A DNA stretch of 7,002 nucleotides from the NCBI GenBank assembly GCA_013152695.1, contig JAADFV010000268.1:1-7002 (forward strand), written 5' to 3'. The notes under the pieces are model-generated. The model was not told where the DNA came from and did no database searches. It saw nothing but the letters and a program-made list of their open reading frames with translations. Of this stretch, positions 1-6,357 are shown piece after piece (within the stretch, counting starts at the first letter, position 1; each line of letters starts with the position of its first letter). The DNA is from Chloroflexota bacterium (lineage in GTDB: Bacteria; Chloroflexota; Anaerolineae; J102). Position numbers and translations under genes: made by a program.

Positions 1-2
1 GC

Positions 3-194
3 CTGGAGCGTTTGTCCGCCGACTCAGTTTGGGCCCACTGGGCCAGTGGAGTACGGGGTTCTTTGCTGCGCCATATCGAACGCCTCGAGGCGGGCAACCC
101 CACAGACGAGACAAATCTGCAAAGCCTGATCCGCGCCGGTTTTGAAATCCTTGAGCAGGCCGCCGGAGAAAAGATGTTCGTCGGGAAAATATAA
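3..194 (+). CDS. 3' end of an unrecognised protein gene (truncated by window edge)
   Basis: An open frame runs from the window edge to a TAA at 192-194 and gives about 63 C-terminal residues. The true start lies outside the window. A TTG at 12 could be read as a start, but the frame is open before it, so I treat the piece as a gene tail. The visible part is soluble, rich in charged and amphipathic helix-forming residues (for example around SLLRHIERLEAGN and LIRAGFEILEQAAGE), and ends in KMFVGKI. There is no membrane segment and no motif I can assign to a family. The gene converges on the BcsB-like gene and ends 43 bases before a strong hairpin that could terminate it. No function is proposed. 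That it is coding is likely, because the frame stays open and the protein-like composition stops just before the hairpin. Confidence 0.55.
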   Translation: MERLSADSVWAHWASGVRGSLLRHIERLEAGNPTDETNLQSLIRAGFEILEQAAGEKMFVGKI

Positions 195-237
195 CCACCG
201 CCATCCAAACGTGCCGCATTGTGGCACACACGTGCAA

Positions 238-279
238 AACGACAGCAGGAGTACTGTAATAAGTACTCCTGCTGTCGTT
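238..279. terminator. Bidirectional terminator hairpin between convergent genes
   Basis: Positions 238-255 and 262-279 are perfect reverse complements: an 18-bp stem without mismatch around a 6-base loop (256-261, GTAATA). It lies 43 bases after the stop of the plus-strand gene and 50 bases after the stop of the minus-strand BcsB-like gene, as expected for a shared terminator. On the minus strand the stem is followed by GTTTTG, a short U-run. On the plus strand there is no clear U-run. An outer 8-bp inverted pair (217-224 and 282-289, CATTGTGG/CCACAATG) encloses the stem. Confidence 0.75.
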
Positions 280-329
280 AACCACAATGGAATTCCACGA
301 CTCCCCCCACCCATCGTCCCTTTACGTCA

Positions 330-2630
330 TCACGAATCGTCCTCCGCGTCATCAATACGCGCGTCGTCGTCCACCACATTTACGTGCAGCGAACGCCCTC
401 GCGAAATTGCCGCTACCACGATATAACCGATTGTCGCAAGAATCACCAAGGCCGAAACAATAAGCATCGGCAACAACCATCCGGGACGCTCGTACACAGG
501 ATGATCTCCAGCGAGAGCCGAGATTGGAGTAGCGACAATTCCCTCGGCGTTCGGGACGACCGTGCCAACAATCGAAAAGGCCGACGAAATACTGCTGGTA
601 GCCACTTGAGTTCCGTTGGTCACCGCAAACAGACCTGCCAACTGGCTGCTCAACTCGCCTTGCAACAAGGTGTCGCCAGCCATTAACAGCCCTGTGTCGT
701 CATTGCCGGCTACCACCAAAATCGCTTTTTGGGGGTTGAAGGGTGAAGCCAGTAATTCCAGGTAGCCGACGCTAACACCAGGCGGGATCCGATAGATGAT
801 TTGCATCTGCCGTTCGCTGGCAGTATCGTTCTTAAAATCGAACGGGGCGGGCAAGCTTTCGTTAAGCTCGACCAACAGGGGAAGAGTGCTTGCCTTGCCA
901 ACAACAATGAGCGAACGTTCGCTGCGCACTTTCTGCGGCACATCATCAGCATAGGCCACTGACAAATCAGAGATCATGGGGTTGGCGGTCTGGCCCAGGC
1001 CGAAGGCCAGCCTGGCGGCGATATTCCAACTCTCGAGATCAGCCCTTGGCAAAACAAAAGCCACATCACCAAGATCGCTATGCGTCAACATCAGATCAGG
1101 ATAGAACTTCAGGTCAAGCAACTTTAGCCCCGCAAAGCTGTCGGTCAACGCGACCGGGATGTGGAACCCGGATTGATTCGATATAGTAAGCCAGGGATCA
1201 GAAAACCCCGTAGTATCACAAGAATACTCAGGCTGCATTTTGGCACTTATCACCAGACGATTCTCTCCAAACCGAAGCAGGCCTGCTGGCAGAGTGATCC
1301 GCATGTTCGACAATCGCACCGACTCCTCGGAAAAGGCCGTACTGGCAATGACCTGGTCGTTCAAAGCAACAGAAAAGGACGAAATGCCGTAATCCAACAA
1401 CCCGGAGTGATAGTAAATCAGATCAATGTAGCCATCTTCCGTCGAAACCTGATCCTTGGACACATAGAACAGGTACTCTGTGCTGTCCACGCCAATGCCG
1501 GTCAAAGTCTCGGTCGGGTAGCCTAAATCCTGGAAACTGAAGTCCTCGACAATTGGGAGAGTCTTGACAAGCAACTGCACATCGGCGACATAGATCAGCG
1601 AAGGGTTCTCATAAATGAAAAGCTTCCCTGAGCTAACCGCTTGGGCAGCTTTGTTAACCGCATCCACAGAATTCCCACTTACCAGCATAACCGCTTTATT
1701 CGCGTTCCATGGAGAAAGCGCCAGTTGAATGATGCCGTCCTGAGTCGATTCCGGGAGCAGATTCGCAAATCCGCCATCCACCACAGAAGACGGGAATTGG
1801 ACGTCCGAGAGAAGGTCAAATTTATCCGGCGTCCCTACAAAAATAAAGTTGTTGAGGGCAAGGTCATCTTGAGACAGTTGGCCGACCTTAACCAATTCAA
1901 AATCAAAACCCTGACCAACCATGGAGCCGAAGCCCGTGATAACGTTCAGCGCCGCCTGCAACTCCCCGGCATCTGGATCATCGGGAATCACAAACAGCGT
2001 GCGGTCCGGAAGCAAAGAATTCCTGACAAAGAACGGCGCCGGCAGGCGAGAAAGATCCAACTCTGGAGGTGAGACTTCAAAAGACAAATCAAAAAAGGAA
2101 GTGGACTTAACCACAATGAGGGTGCGAATATCATAGATACAACTGAATTGGGCGTCCAGCAGAAGCCCCAATTCATGGCGGCCATCTTTGCGCACCGAAG
2201 CAAGTGCGGCAGCCGGTATCTGGAATCGCATCGTTTGACTGCCCGTAGCATCCAGATAGATGTGGCCGATCACCTGCTTATTGAAGGTAACCGTAATTGC
2301 GCCCCCATACGGCCTTTGGTCCTCCCGGATTCTTCCAATATCCGCGCCGCTCAACAAAACATCGTAATTCAGTTCAATCGCCCCGCCTTCGGCCAAGCGC
2401 CAATTCGGGGGAATGCTGAAGATGACCCGTGTGGAATCGAGAGGACTGATCAGATCCAGATCCTGGTACCCCAATTCTTCGAAACTAACAGATACCTTAT
2501 TTTCGCCAACACGGAGCAGCGTGCTCCCCGAAAGCGCGGGTGCCACGCCCAGGCTTTGCGCGGCAACAAGAAGCGGACTTGCCAGAAATAAACCCAGAAA
2601 TCCGACAACCATGAATATTTTCTTTTTCAT
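330..2630 (-). CDS. bcsB: BcsB-like cellulose synthase subunit B, membrane-anchored extracytoplasmic protein
   Basis: The 766-residue product resembles BcsB, the extracytoplasmic partner of the cellulose synthase BcsA, which guides the emerging glucan. It has a signal peptide (residues 1 to about 25, MKKK then a hydrophobic core ending near VAAQS). Two carbohydrate-binding/flavodoxin-like pairs follow: CBD1 about 45-180, FD1 about 208-350, CBD2 about 365-490, FD2 about 520-670. One membrane helix lies at about 717-741, followed by a short acidic cytosolic tail (DDDARIDDAEDDS). Length and order fit the family. The halves are visibly duplicated: SFEELGY (49-55) matches SFQDLGY (365-371), and LSPWNANKA (305-313) matches ASPFNPQKA (628-636). 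I chose the ATG at 2630 because GGGAG sits 7 bases upstream and the signal peptide starts there; an in-frame ATG at 2669 is possible. The gene follows the Wzz-GGDEF gene by 72 bases, probably in one operon. No BcsA with a PilZ domain is in the window, so the polymer need not be cellulose. The common database label 'c-di-GMP-binding' for BcsB should not be read as a demonstrated property. Confidence 0.88.
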   Translation of the reverse strand: MKKKIFMVVGFLGLFLASPLLVAAQSLGVAPALSGSTLLRVGENKVSVSFEELGYQDLDLISPLDSTRVIFSIPPNWRLAEGGAIELNYDVLLSGADIGRIREDQRPYGGAITVTFNKQVIGHIYLDATGSQTMRFQIPAAALASVRKDGRHELGLLLDAQFSCIYDIRTLIVVKSTSFFDLSFEVSPPELDLSRLPAPFFVRNSLLPDRTLFVIPDDPDAGELQAALNVITGFGSMVGQGFDFELVKVGQLSQDDLALNNFIFVGTPDKFDLLSDVQFPSSVVDGGFANLLPESTQDGIIQLALSPWNANKAVMLVSGNSVDAVNKAAQAVSSGKLFIYENPSLIYVADVQLLVKTLPIVEDFSFQDLGYPTETLTGIGVDSTEYLFYVSKDQVSTEDGYIDLIYYHSGLLDYGISSFSVALNDQVIASTAFSEESVRLSNMRITLPAGLLRFGENRLVISAKMQPEYSCDTTGFSDPWLTISNQSGFHIPVALTDSFAGLKLLDLKFYPDLMLTHSDLGDVAFVLPRADLESWNIAARLAFGLGQTANPMISDLSVAYADDVPQKVRSERSLIVVGKASTLPLLVELNESLPAPFDFKNDTASERQMQIIYRIPPGVSVGYLELLASPFNPQKAILVVAGNDDTGLLMAGDTLLQGELSSQLAGLFAVTNGTQVATSSISSAFSIVGTVVPNAEGIVATPISALAGDHPVYERPGWLLPMLIVSALVILATIGYIVVAAISRGRSLHVNVVDDDARIDDAEDDS

Positions 2631-2637
2631 AATAGAA

Positions 2638-2642
2638 CTCCC
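2638..2642 (-). promoter_or_regulatory. Ribosome binding site of the bcsB-like gene
   Basis: On the minus strand GGGAG lies 7 bases before the ATG at 2630. It decides the start in favour of the MKKK signal peptide. The upstream in-frame ATG at 2669 has only a more distant AGGA-like match. Confidence 0.65.
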
Positions 2643-2702
2643 GTCTCTGTCAGTTCTCGGCATGACCATCTTGCGAAGAAATCTTCCTGGGCAACCGCGT
2701 CC

Positions 2703-3815
2703 TTAGCCAAATGGACGGACTTTATACAAGTATATTTTGTCGTCAGACTCCATGGCAATCTCAAGAGCCTGTTCGACCTGATCCACCAAAACGTTAAAAG
2801 ATTCTCCCCCCTGGCGATCCGCCAGACCAATTCTCGGGTCCAGCAGAATATTGAATTCCCCATCCTCGTCGAGGGAGAGTTGCTGATTCAACACCTTCTG
2901 GATGCGCAGCAGTCTGTGTTCAGCAGAGACCCCATCCGTGGAAGGCAACAGAACGCTGAACTGCAGTTGGGACCATTTGCCCACAATATCGTTGCCACGC
3001 AGTTGGTCTTTCAGCGTCGCTGTCACTCTGCGCATAATTCTGTTAACGTAAGCCTGGGGCAGCGAATCGTAGAACTCCTGGATGCCGTTCAGGAAAATGA
3101 AGCCAAGCGTGAAAACGCTCTCCGGGTGAGTAGCAAACTCCTCACGCACGCGACGCTCAAAATAAGTGCGCGTATATGCCTGCGATTCACTGTCAATCAT
3201 CCTGCGCTGGCTCAATCGATCCAAGGTGCTGGAAAGCTGATCACGGAAAATCGCCAGGCTTACACCAACTACCGTTCCAATCAGCAGCGCAAGACCGGCA
3301 TCCTGCACAGGGCGTGGATGGTAGGGCTCAAGGGGGACAACCGCCTTATCAAGGAAATCAATATCGTAGACCACGTATAACTTCCTGATAAAATCAATCG
3401 CATACTGCCCTATGCTGTTTGCCAACATGGTTGCCACTTCCGGGTCTGGCCCCCGCACACTGAATCTCAGGATATTCGCATCAGGCAAGACTGTGACAGC
3501 CATTGTGTACTCTTGGTAATCCTCCGGGTTGTCGCCAAGCAGTTTTATAGTGCTCTCTATGATCTGACGACTGTTAAGAACCTCGGCGTAGGTGGAGATG
3601 ATGGAGCGTTTATCCAAGGCTTCCAAACTGTTCACCAGATCCCTGCCCGTAACATTTTGAACGTTTGGACTGACAATGAACCGGGCAACGGTTTCGTACA
3701 TAGGCGTGGTAATATAATACGAGTACACCAGAGAGAAATTGACAGCCACCAGCGCCGATATCAAGATCAACCACCAACCGCGCCGGATAATTCTGAGGTA
3801 AAATCGCATTTCCAT
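2703..3815 (-). CDS. Wzz-type chain-length/export protein fused to a degenerate GGDEF domain (putative c-di-GMP receptor)
   Basis: The 370-residue product begins with a Wzz (chain length determinant) module: short cytosolic start, membrane helix 1 at about 13-33, an extracytoplasmic part at about 35-170 ending in the proline-rich PLEPYHPRP (161-169), and membrane helix 2 at about 172-190. A linker helix then leads to a GGDEF-fold domain at about 205-365. TRTYFERRVREEF (215-227) matches the NRRYF entry helix, and LKDQLRGNDIVGKW (268-281) matches the stretch before the signature. The signature itself is SQLQF (282-286) followed by SVLLPSTD. The metal-site aspartates of the first strand are replaced (FIFLNGIQEFYD, 239-250), so cyclase activity is not expected. 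R273-G-N-D276 fits the inhibitory-site RxxD, with the standard five residues before the signature. By family knowledge, degenerate GGDEF domains with RxxD can bind c-di-GMP (PelD). That this one does is inference. The domain replaces the tyrosine kinase often found after Wzz helix 2. Start: ATG at 3815, with GGAG 8 bases upstream. The gene leads an operon with the bcsB-like gene. Confidence 0.85.
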   Translation of the reverse strand: MEMRFYLRIIRRGWWLILISALVAVNFSLVYSYYITTPMYETVARFIVSPNVQNVTGRDLVNSLEALDKRSIISTYAEVLNSRQIIESTIKLLGDNPEDYQEYTMAVTVLPDANILRFSVRGPDPEVATMLANSIGQYAIDFIRKLYVVYDIDFLDKAVVPLEPYHPRPVQDAGLALLIGTVVGVSLAIFRDQLSSTLDRLSQRRMIDSESQAYTRTYFERRVREEFATHPESVFTLGFIFLNGIQEFYDSLPQAYVNRIMRRVTATLKDQLRGNDIVGKWSQLQFSVLLPSTDGVSAEHRLLRIQKVLNQQLSLDEDGEFNILLDPRIGLADRQGGESFNVLVDQVEQALEIAMESDDKIYLYKVRPFG

Positions 3816-3941
3816 AGCAAACGCTCCACAAGACTATTTTTTTGTGTACAGTTGTCACTTTTATTTTACTTCATTTTACCAGTTTAATCGTCGTTGTGCG
3901 CAGGGTAGCAATTTTTTCAAGCAAAAAAGGTCTTTTTTGTA
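3816..3941. promoter_or_regulatory. Divergent intergenic control region
   Basis: This 126-base AT-rich stretch separates the two divergent operons and should hold both promoters. Toward the plus strand, TTTAAT (3883-3888) matches five of six positions of a -10 box, with only a weak -35 (TTTATT-like, near 3860-3865). Toward the minus strand, two TAAAAT boxes (3873-3878 and 3863-3868) match five of six positions but lack a good -35. An alternative is GTGACA (3853-3858) with a poor TAGTCT (3831-3836). TTTTAC occurs at 3864-3869 and 3874-3879, exactly 10 bases apart. The region is evident; the individual boxes are tentative. Confidence 0.45.
3824..3827 (-). promoter_or_regulatory. Ribosome binding site of the Wzz-GGDEF gene
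   Basis: GGAG on the minus strand lies 8 bases before the ATG at 3815. It supports this ATG over the in-frame ATG two codons later (Met3). Confidence 0.6.
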
Positions 3942-3951
3942 ATGTATACAT
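3922..3951. repeat. Two adjacent palindromes over the GT2 ribosome binding site and start codon
   Basis: CAAAAAAG (3922-3929) and CTTTTTTG (3932-3939) are perfect reverse complements two bases apart. Two bases later ATGTATACAT (3942-3951) is a perfect 10-bp palindrome that includes the start codon of the GT2 gene. A T6 tract at 3912-3917 precedes them, so the A6 tract could pair with either T6. The AAGG ribosome binding site (3927-3930) lies inside the first palindrome. This could be an operator or a weak RNA switch, or just AT-rich chance. Confidence 0.4.
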
Positions 3952-5159
3952 CCGGAGGCCTCACGTTTATCGCCATATTCTTTTGGATCTCACTGGGGGG
4001 CATCCTGTACACGTACTTCGGCTATCCATTGCTCATTACGCTCCTCGCCAGACTGCGCCCAAAGACCGAAATCCGTCAGACCAACAACCCGCCCAACGCC
4101 ACACTGCTCGTCGCTGCCCATACCGAGGAAGCCGTTATAGCGGAGAAGATCAAAAACTGTCTACTGAATTACCCCAAAGAGCGGCTGCAAATCCTGATAG
4201 TCACGGACGGATCCACAGACTCGACCCCAGAGATAGTCAAGAAATACGCCAAGGACGGCGTTGAACTCCTGCACCAGCCGGAACGGCGCGGCAAGATGGC
4301 TGCCATAAACCGGGCCATGCCCCACGCCCGCGGTGAAATCATCGTCTTCTCGGACGCGAACAACCATTACCACCCCGACGCGATCGCGAAACTGGTGGCC
4401 CCCTTCAGCGACCCTCACATCGGGGCAGTAAGCGGCGCCAAGACGATTGAGCAGGAAGGCAGCAATCTGGGAGTCTCCGAAGGGTTGTATTGGAAATACG
4501 AATCGTTCATCAAAACGCAAGAGAACCGGGTGGGGAACTGCACCAGCGTATGCGGCGAAATCCTGGCGATACGAAAGGACGCGTACACCCCCCCGCCGGA
4601 GAACACCATCAACGACGACTTCTACATCGCGATGCAGATCGTCCGCCAAGGATATCGCCTGGTCTACGCCCCCGAAGCGAAGTCCACCGAACGCGTGTCC
4701 GCAACTGCCAGGGACGAGATCACCCGTCGGACGCGCATCAACGCCGGCCGTTACCAGGCCATCGCCCTGGCGTCTCAACTCCTGCCCTTCAACCGTCCCC
4801 TCCTGGTATGGCAAATCGTCTCTCACAAATTCCTCCGTCCTCTGGTGCCTCTCGGCATGATCGCCGTGGCGCTATCCAACGTGATCCTGGTTCTGGCGCA
4901 GCCGCAGAGCCGGGGTATCGCACGCCTGTTTTACCTGGGCACCCCCTACGGCGAAATCATGCTCGGCCTGCAGATGCTCTTCTACCTCCTGGCCTGGCTC
5001 GGCGCACGCTTCCCCAACCAAAACAAGCGGAGCAAACTGACGCGCCTCCTGTATCTGCCGACCTTTTTGGCGAACAGCAACCTGGCCGCCTTCAAGGGGC
5101 TGATCCAGTTCCTGCGCGGACAACAGTCCCATATCTGGGAACGCATCCCGCGGCGCTGA
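3942..5159 (+). CDS. Membrane family 2 glycosyltransferase (cellulose/poly-GlcNAc synthase-like)
   Basis: The 405-residue product has an N-terminal membrane helix (about 8-34), a cytosolic GT-A catalytic domain (about 50-275) and two or three C-terminal membrane or interfacial helices (about 299-319, 337-356, 369-389). Visible GT2 elements are LLVAAHTEE (55-63), VTDGSTDST (87-95), FSDAN (136-140) at the DxD position, GEILAIRK (205-212), and INDDFYIAMQIVRQGYRLVYAP (start 223) with N-D-D at the TED position. RRTRI (262-266) stands where processive synthases have QxxRW; only the arginine is kept. It probably transfers a sugar from a nucleotide sugar to a lipid-linked or growing glycan at the inner face of the membrane. 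The sugar is unknown, and whether the enzyme is processive is open. There is no PilZ domain. AAGG lies 11 bases before the ATG. The gene leads the plus-strand operon, diverging from the Wzz-GGDEF gene, and is followed 13 bases later by the GT4 gene. Confidence 0.85.
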   Translation: MYTSGGLTFIAIFFWISLGGILYTYFGYPLLITLLARLRPKTEIRQTNNPPNATLLVAAHTEEAVIAEKIKNCLLNYPKERLQILIVTDGSTDSTPEIVKKYAKDGVELLHQPERRGKMAAINRAMPHARGEIIVFSDANNHYHPDAIAKLVAPFSDPHIGAVSGAKTIEQEGSNLGVSEGLYWKYESFIKTQENRVGNCTSVCGEILAIRKDAYTPPPENTINDDFYIAMQIVRQGYRLVYAPEAKSTERVSATARDEITRRTRINAGRYQAIALASQLLPFNRPLLVWQIVSHKFLRPLVPLGMIAVALSNVILVLAQPQSRGIARLFYLGTPYGEIMLGLQMLFYLLAWLGARFPNQNKRSKLTRLLYLPTFLANSNLAAFKGLIQFLRGQQSHIWERIPRR

Positions 5160-5172
5160 AAACGCCATCACC

Positions 5173-6357
5173 ATGCCCCCCGATTCAGATTCCCTCCCCA
5201 AAGCGCTGATCGTCGATCTGTCCCAAAGGTATGGCGGCTCCACTTCGCGCGTTCTCTCCCTCATGGCAAACACGACCTCTGGCAAGATCGGGCTGGCAGG
5301 CCTGGAAAAGAGCGCCGTCACCCGGCAAGCTGTCAAACTCGGCCTGCCCGTACACATCGTGGGCCGTCACAAAGGCGACCCGCGCATCCTGCCGCGCCTT
5401 ATTCACCTGATCCGCCGGGAAAAATACGATGTCCTGGACACGCAAAACATCCAGTCCAAATTCTGGGGCAGCCTCGCGGCCTATTTGACCCACACCGCTT
5501 TGGTCTCGACCCTCAACAGTTGGTACACCAGCGAACACGGACGGGGTTCCCTCAAAGGCCGACTGTACATGACCTTGGAACTGATGACCAACCGAGGCCT
5601 CGACCTGTACATCACGGTCTCCGAAAGGGACCGCCAGGCGCTTCGTCGGGCAGGCATCCCCGAAGAAGACATCGAACTCATCTACAACGCGGTGGACATC
5701 GATCCAGGCGTCATCCCCGCAGATCCACGCTGGCTGCGCACACACTTCGACCTGCCGGCGCAGTCCATCGTGTGCACAGCGGTTGGTCGCCTGGTGCCGG
5801 TCAAAGGATACGATGTGTTGATCCGGGCCGTCCAACGCATTGCGGCCCAGGTACCCCAACTGGCTTGTCTCATCATTGGACGAGGAGAGTGCGAAGAGGC
5901 TCTCACAAGGCAAATTCGCCAGGCCGGATTGGAACACCGCGTCCGGCTGGCAGGCTACCACGACCGCTCAACCGTGCTGGCCGCCGTGAAAGCAAGCGAC
6001 ATCTTCGTCATGCCCTCGCGATACGAGGGCACGCCCATCGCCCTGCTGGAAGCCGCTGCCCTGGGCTGCCCGATCCTCGCCACGGACAGGGGAGGCATCC
6101 CGGAACTGGTGAGCCACGAAAAACACGCTCTCCTGGTGCCCGCCGATGACCCGGACGCCCTCGCCCAGGCCCTCGCGAGACTCAGCACAGACCGCGCATA
6201 CGCCCGGCAACTGGCCCGGAACGCGCGGCGAAGAATTCGCAGCGACTTCAACACCGACGCGCAAATCCGCGCCACCTGGAACGCCTATAAAAAAGCCTGG
6301 CTGAAACACAAAACGAGCGCCAGGCAGTCCTTTTTATCCCGCCGACGAAAGAACTGA
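5173..6357 (+). CDS. Family 4 glycosyltransferase (GT-B fold)
   Basis: The 394-residue product is a typical GT4 enzyme without signal peptide or membrane helices, probably acting in the cytosol on a nucleotide sugar donor. The N-terminal acceptor domain (about 10-180) starts with KALIVDLSQRYGGSTSR, including a GG loop. The C-terminal donor domain (about 195-370) begins with VGRLVPVKGYDVLIRA (204-219), whose R206 and K211 fit the phosphate-contacting residues of the family. It continues with LIIGRGE (233-239), VRLAGY (257-262), and EGTPIALLE (285-293), which is the E-x7-E motif of retaining GT4 enzymes, then GGIPELV (307-313). The tail is strongly basic (SARQSFLSRRRKN), perhaps for membrane contact. 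The ATG lies 13 bases after the GT2 stop and has no clear ribosome binding site, so translation may be coupled. The linkage and sugar cannot be told from sequence. It likely adds a residue to the same glycan as the GT2 enzyme. Confidence 0.9.
   Translation: MPPDSDSLPKALIVDLSQRYGGSTSRVLSLMANTTSGKIGLAGLEKSAVTRQAVKLGLPVHIVGRHKGDPRILPRLIHLIRREKYDVLDTQNIQSKFWGSLAAYLTHTALVSTLNSWYTSEHGRGSLKGRLYMTLELMTNRGLDLYITVSERDRQALRRAGIPEEDIELIYNAVDIDPGVIPADPRWLRTHFDLPAQSIVCTAVGRLVPVKGYDVLIRAVQRIAAQVPQLACLIIGRGECEEALTRQIRQAGLEHRVRLAGYHDRSTVLAAVKASDIFVMPSRYEGTPIALLEAAALGCPILATDRGGIPELVSHEKHALLVPADDPDALAQALARLSTDRAYARQLARNARRRIRSDFNTDAQIRATWNAYKKAWLKHKTSARQSFLSRRRKN

Noticed and set aside
24..314. 96-codon minus-strand frame with a hydrophobic stretch
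   Set aside because: It reads through the perfect hairpin at 238-279 and lies opposite the tail of the plus-strand gene. The hydrophobic part is partly encoded by the hairpin itself.
2631..2669. Upstream start of the bcsB-like gene at 2669
   Set aside because: It would add 13 polar residues before the signal peptide. The ATG at 2630 has GGGAG at a 7-base spacing and begins the typical MKKK signal sequence.
2703..3203. Active diguanylate cyclase
   Set aside because: The signature is SQLQF and the metal-binding aspartates of the first strand are replaced, so synthesis of c-di-GMP is not expected.
3942..3970. GGAGG at 3954-3958 as ribosome binding site for a later start of the GT2 gene
   Set aside because: No in-frame ATG, GTG or TTG follows at a suitable distance, and starting later would cut the N-terminal membrane helix.
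4161..4826. 221-codon open frame on the minus strand and a 239-codon frame at 4490-5209 on the plus strand
   Set aside because: Both overlap the GT2 gene, whose product carries clear family motifs. The alternative products are low-complexity and rich in Arg/Pro or Gly/Val.
5185..5961. 258-codon open frame on the minus strand
   Set aside because: It lies entirely opposite the GT4 gene, in GC-rich DNA where antisense frames stay open by chance. Its protein has no recognisable motif.
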